Shown one piece after another: positions 30,505-40,163 of a stretch of 64,000 nt of DNA. The translations under genes were made by a program, and so were the position numbers. This stretch comes from Elusimicrobiota bacterium (lineage in GTDB: Bacteria > Elusimicrobiota > Endomicrobiia > Endomicrobiales > Endomicrobiaceae), in the NCBI GenBank assembly GCA_017525905.1, contig JAFXSD010000076.1:82293-146292 (forward strand), in the 5' to 3' direction. The notes beneath the pieces are model-generated. The model made no database searches and was not told the origin of the DNA. It was given only the letters and a program-made list of their open reading frames with translations. Positions within the stretch are counted from its first letter, which is position 1; the number at the start of each line of letters is the position of its first letter.

Positions 30505-30533
30505 TTGACTATTGTTATAAAAAAAAATATAAT
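30505..30533 (+). promoter_or_regulatory. Promoter of the TolC-HlyD-permease operon
   Basis: TTGACT (30505-30510), 17 bases, then a consensus TATAAT (30528-30533), about 40 bases before the first ATG. Divergent from the DUF374 promoter. Confidence 0.8.
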
Positions 30534-30572
30534 TCAGGATTATATTCCATTATAAGAAGGTATCTGTAAAAC

Positions 30573-32006
30573 ATGAAAAAATTTATAATATTATTCACTT
30601 GTTTATTTTTAATTTCTTCAACTTTATATGCTAAATATTCCTTAACATTGTCTGAAGCTTTGAAATGTGCAATTGCAAATAACGAACTTATCAATGCTTC
30701 CGCAAAAATAAAAGAAGTTTCCAAATACAACTTAAAAGCTGCAAGAGGAAAACATTATCCTAATGTATATGTTGAAGGTTCCGTAAACAAAATAAACGAT
30801 TCGATAAATTTAAACTTAAGTGATGCAAGAGCGGCAGTTATAGGAGCATCAGTTGCCACTTTCAAAGCTTCCAATCCGACATTACCGCAAGAATATATAG
30901 ATGCTTTTAAAAATAGTCTTAATAAGGCAATTCCCGATTTCAATATGAAATTTCAAGACGATCTTTTTTATAAACTTAGTGCCGCCGTTGTTTGGCCGTT
31001 ATATACCGGCGGTAAAATTGCAGCAAATTCTCAAGCAAGAAAAGCAGAACTTGAAATTTCCGAACTGGAATATTCAAAGACTTTAAACTCGACAATAACA
31101 TCGGTAATAGAAAATTATTTCAGAGCAAAGCTTGCTCAAGAAGCAAGAGATATCAGACAAGATTATTTGGATGATATTATTCAACATAACGACAATGCTC
31201 AAAAATTATTTAAAGTCGGTATGATATCAAAGGCAAACAAACTTAGAGCAGAAGTTGCTCTTGCACAAGCGACAAGAGAATATCAACAGTCAGAAAGAGA
31301 TTTGAAGCTTGCCCTGGTTGTCTTATCCAACATAATAGGTGTTGAACTTGAAGAAGTTAATCTCGTAACGGATTTTAAAAAGATCGACAATATAAGAGAA
31401 GCTAATTATTATGAAGATATTGCTTATTCAAACAATTTAACATTAAAAGATATGCAACAAAAAAAAGATATGCTTAATCAAAAGAAAAAAGCAACAAAAG
31501 GAACTTTTTTACCCACTATTGCAGCATTCGGAAAATATGAAATATATAAAGACAATTTAACATTGTTCGAGCCTGAATGGGTTGCCGGATTAAATGCAAA
31601 GCTGGATATTTTCAACGGAGGACAAGATTATTCAGAGTATAAAGCTTATTCAAAACAATCCGAAGTATTGGATTTATATGTCCAAAATGCAAACAAAATG
31701 ATTGATACCGCCGTTAAAAAATATCATCATGAAGCTATGTCTGCTATTGAACAATATGAAAGTTTAAAAAGTTCTCAAGATTTAACGGAGGAGAATTTAA
31801 ATCTTTATAAAAAATCTTTTAAAGAAGGTCTTGCAACTTCAATAGAAGTAATTGATGCCGAACTTGCTTTGGAAAAAGTAAGATTGGAGCAATCTCAAGC
31901 ACTATTCGATTTTAATGTTGCTTATGCAAAACTTATGGATATATGCGGAAATTCGCAATTATTACTGGATAATATTATAGGAGATAATAAAAATGTTGAA
32001 AAATAG
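30573..32006 (+). CDS. TolC family outer-membrane efflux protein
   Basis: This 477-residue protein has a signal peptide (KKFIILFTCLFLISSTLYA) and two long helical OEP repeats with YSLTLSEALKCAIANNELIN at the start of the first and YESLKSSQDLTEENLNLYKK with FKEGLATSIEVIDAELALEK in the second. It forms the trimeric channel through the outer membrane for the export set encoded downstream. It overlaps the HlyD-like gene by 14 bases. Confidence 0.9.
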   Translation: MKKFIILFTCLFLISSTLYAKYSLTLSEALKCAIANNELINASAKIKEVSKYNLKAARGKHYPNVYVEGSVNKINDSINLNLSDARAAVIGASVATFKASNPTLPQEYIDAFKNSLNKAIPDFNMKFQDDLFYKLSAAVVWPLYTGGKIAANSQARKAELEISELEYSKTLNSTITSVIENYFRAKLAQEARDIRQDYLDDIIQHNDNAQKLFKVGMISKANKLRAEVALAQATREYQQSERDLKLALVVLSNIIGVELEEVNLVTDFKKIDNIREANYYEDIAYSNNLTLKDMQQKKDMLNQKKKATKGTFLPTIAAFGKYEIYKDNLTLFEPEWVAGLNAKLDIFNGGQDYSEYKAYSKQSEVLDLYVQNANKMIDTAVKKYHHEAMSAIEQYESLKSSQDLTEENLNLYKKSFKEGLATSIEVIDAELALEKVRLEQSQALFDFNVAYAKLMDICGNSQLLLDNIIGDNKNVEK

Positions 32007-32790
32007 ATTTTCGTTAATTTTGTTATTCTTTTTGATGATAACACTTTTTGCATGTTCAAAGCCTAAACAAACTATTTCCGGAGAAGTTGATGCCACGGAA
32101 ATTGATATCGGTGTAAAAGTTCCCGGAAGAATAGCTGAAATTTTTATAAGCGAGGGACAATCTGTTCAAAAAGGTGATATTTTGGGAAGGCTTGAAGGAA
32201 AAGAACTTGATGCCAAATTAAAAACAATAAATGCAGCATTAAAAGAAGCTCAAGACCAATATTTGCTTGCCGAAAAAACATATAACAGAATAAAAACTTT
32301 ATATAAAGACGGAATTGTTCCAAAACAACAATACGACGAAGTAGAATATAAATATAATGCAGCTTTACAAAAAATAAATGCTACTCAAGGGCAAAAAAAT
32401 GAGATAATGGCTTATTACGACGAACTTACAATAGTTGCACCGATAGACGGTGAAGTAACGCAAGTTATATCTAATCCCGGAGAACTTGTTGCCACGGGTT
32501 ATCCTATTATCACATTGCTTAATACAGACGATATGTGGGTTGTGTTTAATATAAGAGAAGATCTTTTAAATAATCTTCAAAAAGATAAAGAAATAAAAGT
32601 GTATATACCTGCAATAAAAGAAACATTAAATATGAAAATCAGTTATGTTTCCGCTATGGCAAGTTTTGCTTCATGGAAACCGACTAATCAACAAAACAAT
32701 TATGATTTAAAAACATTTGAAGTACGAGCAAAGCCGAGTGAAAAAATAGAAAATTTAAGACCCGGAATGACGGCAGTTCTTAAGGACTAA
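31993..32790 (+). CDS. HlyD/YbhG-like periplasmic adaptor lipoprotein
   Basis: In this 265-residue protein a lipobox signal peptide ends LFACSKPK, so it is a lipoprotein. The biotinyl-lipoyl half-motif IGVKVPGRIAEIFISEGQSV precedes a helical hairpin (about 70-135), closed by LTIVAPIDGEVTQVISNPGE and a beta barrel with NLRPGMTAVL at the end. It links inner-membrane permeases to the TolC-like channel. A minisatellite and a short terminator-like hairpin separate it from the permeases. Confidence 0.9.
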   Translation: MLKNRFSLILLFFLMITLFACSKPKQTISGEVDATEIDIGVKVPGRIAEIFISEGQSVQKGDILGRLEGKELDAKLKTINAALKEAQDQYLLAEKTYNRIKTLYKDGIVPKQQYDEVEYKYNAALQKINATQGQKNEIMAYYDELTIVAPIDGEVTQVISNPGELVATGYPIITLLNTDDMWVVFNIREDLLNNLQKDKEIKVYIPAIKETLNMKISYVSAMASFASWKPTNQQNNYDLKTFEVRAKPSEKIENLRPGMTAVLKD

Positions 32791-32811
32791 AAGATATAGA
32801 GGGACAGCACA

Positions 32812-32828
32812 TTCATATATTCATACAT
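32812..32828. repeat. Short 8-bp-period minisatellite
   Basis: Units TTCATATA and TTCATACA plus TC, with AGATATAGAGGGACAG just upstream as a decayed inverted partner. Confidence 0.45.
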
Positions 32829-32850
32829 CAAAAAAAAGCAGAGCTTTTTT
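32829..32850 (+). terminator. Terminator-like hairpin abutting the permease start
   Basis: A run of A, then GC-AGA-GC and TTTTTT, ends immediately before the ATG at 32851, leaving no room for a normal ribosome binding site. It could attenuate permease expression relative to tolC-hlyD. Confidence 0.45.
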
Positions 32851-34008
32851 ATGAAATATTTAACAGATGTAATTATAAAAGAATTAAAACTTATATTTAC
32901 AAACAAATACTATTTATTCCTAATATTTTTGTGGCCTTTCATAGATTTTATTTTTTTGGGCGGTATATATTATTACGGAAACGTTCAAAATATGCCTATT
33001 GCCGTAATAGATAAAGATCATTCAAAAATTTCACGAACTATATCAAGATATTTTGATACATCTTATGCTTTCGATGTTAAATACAAATTAGACGATATTG
33101 AGGATTTAAGATACCTTCTTACAAGAAACAAAATATATATGGGAGTTTATATTCCTAAAGATACGCAAAAAAACATAAAAAAATCTTTACCTGCAGAAAT
33201 AAGTTTCTATATCGACGGTTCAAACTATCTTACAGCAAACCTTTCGGAAATAGAAGGTGCAAGTATTTTAGGAACGATAAATGCAGGATTAAAAAATGCC
33301 ATGATGAAAAAGAAGGGCATACAATCAAAGCAAGCAAAAGCAATGATGCTACCTATACAAAACGACACATCAAAATTATTTAATCCAACATACCACTACG
33401 GATATTTTTTAACTCCCGGAATATGGATTTCAATTTTAGGACAACTTTTTTTAATTTTCGGGACATTAACAATAGGAAAAGAGCTCGAGAAGAAAGAGCA
33501 AAACAAAAATTCCATATTTTTATTTATAACAGGAAAACTTATTGTATACACGATAATATCCGTAATATATTTTGAAATATTGTTTAGAATATTTTTCCCC
33601 GCATTTCAAATACCTTTCGACGGAAATACTTCCGGTGCAATAATTTTAAGTGTACTGTTTATACTTTCAACAATTTTACTGGGTATGCTTATGCCTGCAG
33701 TGACAGGTAACAGAATTGATGCTTTAAAAGGTTGTCTTTTAATAGGCGCTCCGGCTTTTTTGTTATCAGGATATACATGGCCTTTGGAACAAATGCCTGT
33801 ATTAATGGCAACTATCGCAAAGTTTATTCCTTTATCTGCTTATTTGGAAGGATTCAGAAAAATATTTCAACAAAATATGCAACCTGAGTACATAATCCCG
33901 TTTGCTAAAATATTATTAACATTGTTTATTTTATATTTTTTACTTACTTATATATTTTTGAGAATAAGAAATAAAACAATAAAAAAAGCATTAGTAATTA
34001 AGGAATGA
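32851..34008 (+). CDS. ABC-2 type permease
   Basis: This 385-residue protein has an N-terminal helix (LFLIFLWPFIDFIFLGGIYY), a large periplasmic domain (about 45-180, MPIAVIDKDHSKISRTISRY) and five C-terminal helices including FLLSGYTWPLEQMPVLMATI, the layout of ABC-2 membrane proteins of the YhhJ/YbhS group. The companion permease follows with 12 bases between them. No ATPase gene is present in the operon. Confidence 0.85.
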   Translation: MKYLTDVIIKELKLIFTNKYYLFLIFLWPFIDFIFLGGIYYYGNVQNMPIAVIDKDHSKISRTISRYFDTSYAFDVKYKLDDIEDLRYLLTRNKIYMGVYIPKDTQKNIKKSLPAEISFYIDGSNYLTANLSEIEGASILGTINAGLKNAMMKKKGIQSKQAKAMMLPIQNDTSKLFNPTYHYGYFLTPGIWISILGQLFLIFGTLTIGKELEKKEQNKNSIFLFITGKLIVYTIISVIYFEILFRIFFPAFQIPFDGNTSGAIILSVLFILSTILLGMLMPAVTGNRIDALKGCLLIGAPAFLLSGYTWPLEQMPVLMATIAKFIPLSAYLEGFRKIFQQNMQPEYIIPFAKILLTLFILYFLLTYIFLRIRNKTIKKALVIKE

Positions 34009-34020
34009 TAAATAAAGTAA

Positions 34021-35193
34021 ATGCTTAAATTATTTAAACAAGTATTATTACGAGAATTCAAAAGATTTTTCACATCAAAAGATTTAGTTTTGATATGTAT
34101 AATTGCTCCTATTGTATATTCTTTTGGTATAACATACATATATCATAAACAAAATCCGAGAGATATAAAAATTGCTCTTGTAAATCAAGATAATTCCGCA
34201 GTATCAAGACAGTACGGAAGAATGATAGACTCTACACCGGAACTCAATATTGTTGATTATTTCCCGTCAACATATGCAGCTTACAATGCAATTTTCACAA
34301 ATAAAGTAGATTTGTTCTATTTTATACCGAGCAATTTTTCAACAAACCTAAAAAGAGCAAAAAGTACTTTTGCTTTTATAGGTGCAAATGCAAGCAATTT
34401 CATGGTTTCAAGTACCGCAATAAAAACAATAGTTACAACTTCTCAGTTCATGTCTGCTCAAGTATCCGCCAAATTCTTAATAAAAAACGGAATTTCAAAA
34501 CACTCCGCAATGCAAATGATACAGCCCATAAAAGGAAATTTTAAGTGGATGTTTAACCCTACAAAGACTTATGCAAACTTTTTTGTTCCTTTTGTTTTAT
34601 TTGCAATTTTTCAACAAATTCTTATAGTGGCTGTTTGTCATACGATGAGTTTGGAAACGCAAGAAAAAACATGGAACGATTTATATAAAATAACAAACAA
34701 TAAAGTTATGCCTATTTTATTCGGAAAAGCTGTTCCTTATGTATGTGCCGCCTTTTTTATGATGTTATTATTTGTGTTTTTTGTTTTCCCGTTCAATTCC
34801 ATATTTCAAACTTCAATAATAAATCTTTTATTTTTATCCGTAATTTATTCTTTTGTTATAGTCTTTTTTGCTATGGCAATTTCACACTTATTTAAAAGCC
34901 CGGTAGTATCATTATGTGCATTAACATTCTATTCCATGCCGGTTCTTCTAATTTCGGGATTTGCTTGGCCGATATATATGTTACCTTCATATTTAAAGAT
35001 AGCAGCTTATATTTTCCCTTCAACTTATTTTGTAAACATTTTCAGAATTTATTCTTTAGATACTGTTTGGATAGGTTATGCAACTTATTGCATATTAAGT
35101 TTAACACTCTTCTTTTTGGTTTGTTTGATAATAAACATAATGGTTTTTAAAATAAAAATCTCATTCAACAAAAAAACGGACAAAGCTCTATAA
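34021..35193 (+). CDS. ABC-2 type permease, second copy
   Basis: This 390-residue protein has the same architecture as its neighbour: a first helix, a periplasmic domain (IKIALVNQDNSAVSRQYGRM), five or six C-terminal helices and the matching PVLLISGFAWPIYMLPSYLK. The two are diverged paralogues and probably form a heterodimer. Its stop lies inside the stem of the operon terminator. Confidence 0.85.
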   Translation: MLKLFKQVLLREFKRFFTSKDLVLICIIAPIVYSFGITYIYHKQNPRDIKIALVNQDNSAVSRQYGRMIDSTPELNIVDYFPSTYAAYNAIFTNKVDLFYFIPSNFSTNLKRAKSTFAFIGANASNFMVSSTAIKTIVTTSQFMSAQVSAKFLIKNGISKHSAMQMIQPIKGNFKWMFNPTKTYANFFVPFVLFAIFQQILIVAVCHTMSLETQEKTWNDLYKITNNKVMPILFGKAVPYVCAAFFMMLLFVFFVFPFNSIFQTSIINLLFLSVIYSFVIVFFAMAISHLFKSPVVSLCALTFYSMPVLLISGFAWPIYMLPSYLKIAAYIFPSTYFVNIFRIYSLDTVWIGYATYCILSLTLFFLVCLIINIMVFKIKISFNKKTDKAL

Positions 35194-35217
35194 AAGCTCA
35201 GTCCGTTTTATATTTTT
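35173..35217. terminator. Bidirectional terminator
   Basis: AAAACGGAC (35173-35181) pairs with GTCCGTTTT (35201-35209) with an inner AGCT/AGCT stem, then a T-rich run. It closes the export operon and the convergent kdsD. Confidence 0.85.
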
Positions 35218-35226
35218 TTATTAATT

Positions 35227-36195
35227 TTATTCGGAAAACAAATCTCTTTCGTCAAGAATACCTACAGGATTTCCTTTCTCATCTACAACGGGAATATTAT
35301 CTATATTTTTCCCCTGCAATATTTTTTCAGCTTCACCCACAAGCATATCAGGAGTTAATGTTGAAGGATTTTTAGTCATAACTTCGGATATTTTTTTCTT
35401 TAACAAATTATCATGTAACTGAATTTGCCTTCTTAAGTCTCCATCGGTAAAAAAGCCTACAAGTTTACCGGTTTCGTCTACAACGCTTGTTGCTCCAACT
35501 CGTGTTCCTGTCATAACCAATAATGCGTCTTGAACCGTTGCACTATCTTTAACTATAGGATTTGCTTTACCTTGTCTCATTATCTCTTTAACTTTCATTG
35601 TTAATCTTTTAATTTTGTTACCGATAGCCCCTAAAGGATGAAATATCGCAAAATCTTCTTTTTTAAATCCCTTTCTTTCGGATAAAACAAGTGCCAAAGC
35701 ATCACCTAAAGCAAGTAATGCCGTTGTGGATGATGTAGGTGCCAAATTATAAGGACAAGCTTCTTTTTCCACGGAAGAATCAATAACAACATCACAGTTT
35801 TTCCATGTGGAAGAATTTATTTTGCCTGTAATTGCTATAATCTTTAAATTCATTTTTTGTAACACAGGCAACACCTGTTTAATTTCTTCCGTTTCACCGG
35901 AATACGATAACATAATAATAACATCACCTTTAGTTATCATACCCAAATCACCATGCAAACATTCTGCCGGATGCAAATATATTGCAGGAACTCCTATGGA
36001 AGCCATAGTCGCTGCTATTTTTCTGCCTATATGACCGGATTTTCCAAGTCCTATAATAACAACTCTTCCCGAAGATTTTTCTATTAAAGAAACTGCTTTT
36101 ATGAAATTTTCATCAAGATGTTTTATTTGATCTTTTACAGCTTGAGATTCTAAATTTAATGTATCTATTGCTCTTTGTATATTTATTTGTTCCAT
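35227..36195 (-). CDS. kdsD: D-arabinose 5-phosphate isomerase
   Basis: This 322-residue enzyme makes arabinose 5-phosphate for Kdo, the inner-core sugar of LPS. The SIS domain is at about 30-180 (GRVVIIGLGKSGHIGRKIAA, HPAECLHGDLGMI). Two CBS domains are in the C-terminal half (VQDALLVMTGTRVGATSVVD; NIDNIPVVDEKGNPVGILDE). The length is normal. It starts 5 bases after the trpF-like stop. kdsB at 61.4 kb belongs to the same pathway. Confidence 0.93.
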   Translation of the reverse strand: MEQINIQRAIDTLNLESQAVKDQIKHLDENFIKAVSLIEKSSGRVVIIGLGKSGHIGRKIAATMASIGVPAIYLHPAECLHGDLGMITKGDVIIMLSYSGETEEIKQVLPVLQKMNLKIIAITGKINSSTWKNCDVVIDSSVEKEACPYNLAPTSSTTALLALGDALALVLSERKGFKKEDFAIFHPLGAIGNKIKRLTMKVKEIMRQGKANPIVKDSATVQDALLVMTGTRVGATSVVDETGKLVGFFTDGDLRRQIQLHDNLLKKKISEVMTKNPSTLTPDMLVGEAEKILQGKNIDNIPVVDEKGNPVGILDERDLFSE

Positions 36196-36200
36196 TATAA

Positions 36201-36830
36201 TTACCTTAAACTGTGAGCATTTTTTATAAAATCTGCCATTTTATTAAAATCTTTTCTTCTTTGTAGTCTTTCTATGCTTGTATCCGCTTCAATTCCGAAT
36301 GATTTTGCTTTTTCCATAACTTCACCGACATTTTCCGAAGATATATTTCCTGTTATGAAATAAGGAACTGTTATTTGTTCAAGGCCGGAAAGAGCTTCAA
36401 GTGCAAGTACATCATTGCCATTTTCATCTTTTGCAGAAATATCCAACACAAAATAATCCACATTACCTATATAAGGCTGTAACTTTATTACATCCGTCAC
36501 ACTTGTAAATTTCATATATTTAAAAACTTTTATGCCCAACGATACCGCCAATGCTTTACAAAATTCCGGAGTCTCGCTGCCATTCAATTGAACAATTTTT
36601 ATTCCTGTTTTTTTAACAACTTTTGTTATAGCTTTACTGTCTTGATCTGCAAATATTCCTACAGCCAAAACAAAAGGAGGCAGTTTTTCGTTAACTTCTT
36701 TTAACAGTTTATCGGAAACTTTTTTAGGAGAATCTTTCACTAATTGAAAGCCTAAATAATCTGCTCCCAAATTTGTTGCATTCAATGCATCGTCATAATT
36801 TGTTATACCGCAAATTTTTACTTTTAACAT
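36201..36830 (-). CDS. Diverged phosphoribosylanthranilate isomerase (TrpF-like)
   Basis: This 209-residue TIM barrel of the TrpF family starts VKICGITNYDDALNATNLGA with the catalytic-type Cys. The second acid appears as FVLDISA. The usual phosphate-binding glycines are altered: where TrpF has a GG-L-x-P-E-N-V segment this protein has FITGNISSENV, and where it has GVD-x-SSG it has GIEADTSIE. Activity may be reduced or changed. No other trp gene is visible; it lies between hisI and kdsD. Confidence 0.65.
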   Translation of the reverse strand: MLKVKICGITNYDDALNATNLGADYLGFQLVKDSPKKVSDKLLKEVNEKLPPFVLAVGIFADQDSKAITKVVKKTGIKIVQLNGSETPEFCKALAVSLGIKVFKYMKFTSVTDVIKLQPYIGNVDYFVLDISAKDENGNDVLALEALSGLEQITVPYFITGNISSENVGEVMEKAKSFGIEADTSIERLQRRKDFNKMADFIKNAHSLR

Positions 36831-36923
36831 TATATCCTCAAACGATTAAAATAAATCCCTAAACAATTCGGGATAATAAGCATTGTAACATCTATACTTC
36901 AAATTTTTGTTTTGCAGAAACTT

Positions 36924-37313
36924 CTATTTTCCGTAAACTTTTTTCGGATCAAAAACTTTTTTTCCTACAATTCTTGTATTTCCGGTAAAAGATAATTTTC
37001 TGTAAAAACAACTTCTGTAACCGGTATGACAAGCCGAACCGCCGACCTGAATAACTTTTAACAATATACAATCCGCATCACAATCGTAATAAATTTCTTT
37101 TACTTTTTGTATATTCCCCGATTCTTCACCTTTTATCCAAAATTTCTGCCTTGATCTGCTCCAATATGTTGCTTTTTTTGTTTTCAATGTTTTTTCAAAT
37201 GATTCAGCATTCATATATGCAATCATCAAAATTGCACCGTCGTTATAATCTTGAACAACTGCCGGGATTAATCCGTTTTTGTCGAATTTCAATTGTTTTG
37301 TAATTTCCAACAT
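36924..37313 (-). CDS. hisI: Phosphoribosyl-AMP cyclohydrolase
   Basis: This 129-residue zinc enzyme of histidine synthesis opens the purine ring of PR-AMP. Signatures are [40 protein letters not shown] and [12 protein letters not shown]. The start is the ATG at 37313 behind GGGGGAAAGAAG; the frame reaches a TTG at 37331. It has no HisE domain, so the pyrophosphohydrolase must be encoded elsewhere. Confidence 0.94.
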   Translation of the reverse strand: MLEITKQLKFDKNGLIPAVVQDYNDGAILMIAYMNAESFEKTLKTKKATYWSRSRQKFWIKGEESGNIQKVKEIYYDCDADCILLKVIQVGGSACHTGYRSCFYRKLSFTGNTRIVGKKVFDPKKVYGK

Positions 37314-37338
37314 ATCTTCTTTCCCCCACAACTTCTTT

Positions 37339-38070
37339 TTATTTTTTATTTAAAGTTCTTATTGCTTCTTCCAACTTAAAATCTTCCGTATATAGTGCTT
37401 TACCTACGATTGCTCCCGTAACACCATACTTTTCAAGTTTTGCTATTTTTTTAACATCGTCTACGGTAGTTACTCCTCCGGAAGCTATAACATTCATTCC
37501 GCTTGTTTTTGCTATTTTCTTTAATCCGTCAATATTAGGTCCTTTCAACATTCCGTCTTTTGATATATCGGTGTAAATTATTTCCCTAACTCCCATATTT
37601 TTTAATTTTTCTATCATTTCTTCAGTCGTTACCGGTGTAATTTCTTTCCATCCGCCGATAGCAATTTTGCCTTCATAAACATCTAATGCAACTATAATTT
37701 TATCAGGACCGTATTTTTCTATTGCCTGTCTTACAATATCTGGATTATAAATAGCAACTGTTCCCAATATTGCATAAGATGCACCCAAAGTAAAAATATC
37801 GTTTATTCTCTTCATGTTCCTTATTCCGCCACCGACTTCAACCGGAATATCAACACTTAAACAAATATTTCCTATGATTTGGTTATTTGATTGATTCCCG
37901 GAAAAAGATCCGTCTAAATCAACAACATGTAATCTTTCAGCACCTTTTGCTTTCCAAAGTTTTGCCATAAACACGGGATCTTTTGAATAAATAGTTTCGT
38001 CCGCTATTTTTCCCTGTTTAAGCATCACGCAATTTCCTTGTCTTATGTCTACTGCAGGTATTATTATCAT
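37339..38070 (-). CDS. hisA: ProFAR isomerase (HisA)
   Basis: This 243-residue TIM barrel isomerises ProFAR to PRFAR in histidine synthesis. Asp in [14 protein letters not shown] and Asp in [14 protein letters not shown] are the catalytic pair, with phosphate-binding VGGGIRN and ASGGVTT. It is followed by hisI and preceded by hisB with short gaps, in one operon. Confidence 0.94.
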   Translation of the reverse strand: MIIIPAVDIRQGNCVMLKQGKIADETIYSKDPVFMAKLWKAKGAERLHVVDLDGSFSGNQSNNQIIGNICLSVDIPVEVGGGIRNMKRINDIFTLGASYAILGTVAIYNPDIVRQAIEKYGPDKIIVALDVYEGKIAIGGWKEITPVTTEEMIEKLKNMGVREIIYTDISKDGMLKGPNIDGLKKIAKTSGMNVIASGGVTTVDDVKKIAKLEKYGVTGAIVGKALYTEDFKLEEAIRTLNKK

Positions 38071-38082
38071 CTTATTTCATCC

Positions 38083-38667
38083 TTAAATAGAACCTTTTGT
38101 TGAAGGTATCTTATTTTTTATTTTTTTATTTATACTTATTGCTATTGCCAATGCTCTTCCGAATCCTTTAAAAATCGATTCTGCTATATGATGATTATTT
38201 CTCCCTTTCATCATTTTTATGTGAAGAGTTATTGCTGCATTATTAACAAAAGCAATAAAAAATTCTTGTATCAAATCGTAATTGAAGCCTGTTTTTTGAA
38301 ATTCTATTTTAGCTTCATAACTTAAAAACGGTCTTCCTGAAATATCAAGTGCAATATATGCTAAAGCTTCGTCCATAGGTAACAAAAAGTGACCGTATCT
38401 TACAATACCTTTTTTGTCTCCCAAGGCTTGTTTAAATACTTGCCCTAAAGTAATTCCCATATCTTCAACTAAATGATGATCGTCTATTTCCGTGTCACCT
38501 TTAGCCTTTATATTAAGATATACTCCGGCATGTGCAGAAAACAATGTAAGCATATGATCCATAAAAGGTATGGTTGTATTGATTGAAGATTTTTTATTTG
38601 AATCCAAATTCAATTCAATATCAACATCTGTTTCAAATGTTTTTCTGTGAATGTGTGCTTTTCTCAT
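38083..38667 (-). CDS. hisB: Imidazoleglycerol-phosphate dehydratase
   Basis: This 194-residue monofunctional dehydratase of histidine synthesis has metal-binding repeats DDHHLVEDMGI and NNHHIAESIFKGFGRAL; the N-terminus reads RKTFETDVDIELNLD and the middle FMDHMLTLFSAHAG. The length fits the monofunctional type. It lies between hisA and a small unknown gene. Confidence 0.94.
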   Translation of the reverse strand: MRKAHIHRKTFETDVDIELNLDSNKKSSINTTIPFMDHMLTLFSAHAGVYLNIKAKGDTEIDDHHLVEDMGITLGQVFKQALGDKKGIVRYGHFLLPMDEALAYIALDISGRPFLSYEAKIEFQKTGFNYDLIQEFFIAFVNNAAITLHIKMMKGRNNHHIAESIFKGFGRALAIAISINKKIKNKIPSTKGSI

Positions 38668-38676
38668 TTTTTCTCT

Positions 38677-38886
38677 CTAATTTAAATATTTTGTTTTTGG
38701 CGAATCTTTATCGTCTAAAACATTTCCCATGTCTTTAAATTTCAATATTCTATCTAACTTTTCCAATAAAATAACTTCATCTATGGAAAAATTTAATTGA
38801 TCTTTTCCATCGGTAACTTTACTTACGGATTCCGTAAGCAAATTTATAATAAGTTCTATTTCTCTTTCAGAAAGTTCTACTTTCAT
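38677..38886 (-). CDS. Small hypothetical protein in the his operon
   Basis: This 69-residue acidic protein has an N-terminal helix (LSEREIELIINLLTESVSKV) and a second helix (DEVILLEKLDRILKFKDMG). The ATG overlaps the hisD stop by one base and the stop is 9 bases before hisB, so it is co-translated with histidine genes. No homologue is recognised. Confidence 0.55.
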   Translation of the reverse strand: MKVELSEREIELIINLLTESVSKVTDGKDQLNFSIDEVILLEKLDRILKFKDMGNVLDDKDSPKTKYLN

Positions 38887-40058
38887 TATATCTTTCTTAC
38901 CTCTATAGATTTTTTATGATTTACCAAACCTTCGGATTCTGCAAAATCTGCGATTTGTTTTTTTACAGAAGTTGTAACTTTTTTCAATTCAATATAACTG
39001 CTTCTTTTCATAAATGTCATAACCGAAAGCCCGCTCGAATATTTTGCAGATGCATTCGTAGGCAACACATGTGAAGGACCTGCCCAATAATCACCTACCG
39101 CCGTTGCCGTATTGTATCCCACAAAGATTGCTCCGGCATTATAAATTTCGGATACCGTTTGTTTTGCATTTTTTATTAGAAGTTCCAAATGTTCCGGAGC
39201 TATATCATTAACCATTTCTATAGCTCTTTTCGTATCCACATTATAAATCTTAACTTGATTTAACTTTTCTTTATCAAAATTTTTCTTTATATATTTTATT
39301 ATTTCTTTTGAACTGCACAACAAATATACTTTTGCCATTGTATCGTGCTCGGCCTGTGCCAATAAATCATATAAAACATATTCTTTATCCGCACCGCTAT
39401 CTGCAACAATTGCAACTTCGCTGGGGCCTGCCAACGAATCTATTCCGACTTTACCGAAAACAAGTCTTTTTGCTTCGTTAACATAAGCATTTCCCGGGCC
39501 AACTATCATATTCACGGGTTTTATTGTTTTTGTTCCGTAAGCAAGAGTTGCAATTGCAACGGCTCCGCCGATTGTGTATATTTCATTTATTCCGCAAAGC
39601 TTTGCTGCAAAAAGAACTTCTTTACTCATTTTTTTTGGAGGAGTCATCATAACTATTCTTTTAACACCGGCAACTTTAGCCGCAACGGCATTCATAATAA
39701 CGGATGACGGATAAGAAAATCTTCCTCCGGGAACATATATACCTACCGATTCTATAGGTCTATATATTTGTCCTACAGATTTTATACTATCGGTAAGTAA
39801 CCATTGTTTTTTTATATTAGAATATTCTTTCTTATGAAAAGCCAAAACATTGGCATATGAAGTTTTTATTGCTTTTTTTAAATCAGCGGATACTTTTGTT
39901 ATCGCTTCATTTATTTGCTTATCGGTAACCTTTAAATATTTTGCAGATTTAAAAGATACACCATCAAACTTCTTAAGATAGCTTATTACCGCACTATCTC
40001 CTTTCTCTCTTATATTTTTTATAATTTCCTGAACCGAATTTATTATATCTGTATTCAT
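38886..40058 (-). CDS. hisD: Histidinol dehydrogenase
   Basis: This 390-residue zinc enzyme catalyses the last two oxidation steps of histidine synthesis. Recognisable blocks are YVPGGRFSYPSSVIMNAVAA, IVGPGNAYVNEAKRLVFG, VGIDSLAGPSEV, LAQAEHDTMAKV and APEHLELL. It is slightly short because the N-terminus begins late, which is within the family range. It is first in this leftward part of the his operon; a TGGTAAAAT extended -10 lies just upstream of the ATG. Confidence 0.94.
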   Translation of the reverse strand: MNTDIINSVQEIIKNIREKGDSAVISYLKKFDGVSFKSAKYLKVTDKQINEAITKVSADLKKAIKTSYANVLAFHKKEYSNIKKQWLLTDSIKSVGQIYRPIESVGIYVPGGRFSYPSSVIMNAVAAKVAGVKRIVMMTPPKKMSKEVLFAAKLCGINEIYTIGGAVAIATLAYGTKTIKPVNMIVGPGNAYVNEAKRLVFGKVGIDSLAGPSEVAIVADSGADKEYVLYDLLAQAEHDTMAKVYLLCSSKEIIKYIKKNFDKEKLNQVKIYNVDTKRAIEMVNDIAPEHLELLIKNAKQTVSEIYNAGAIFVGYNTATAVGDYWAGPSHVLPTNASAKYSSGLSVMTFMKRSSYIELKKVTTSVKKQIADFAESEGLVNHKKSIEVRKI

Positions 40059-40127
40059 AGTTTTATAATTTTACCAAAAATAAAAAGAAATTACTAATAA
40101 AAAAATATTTCTTTCTTCATCTTTTAA

Positions 40128-40136
40128 TGCTATAAT
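40128..40136 (+). promoter_or_regulatory. Extended -10 promoter of the sugar transferase gene
   Basis: TGCTATAAT, 28 bases before the ATG at 40164; the -35 is poor. Confidence 0.45.
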
Positions 40137-40163
40137 ATTTATCAAAAACACGGGAAAAAATCT

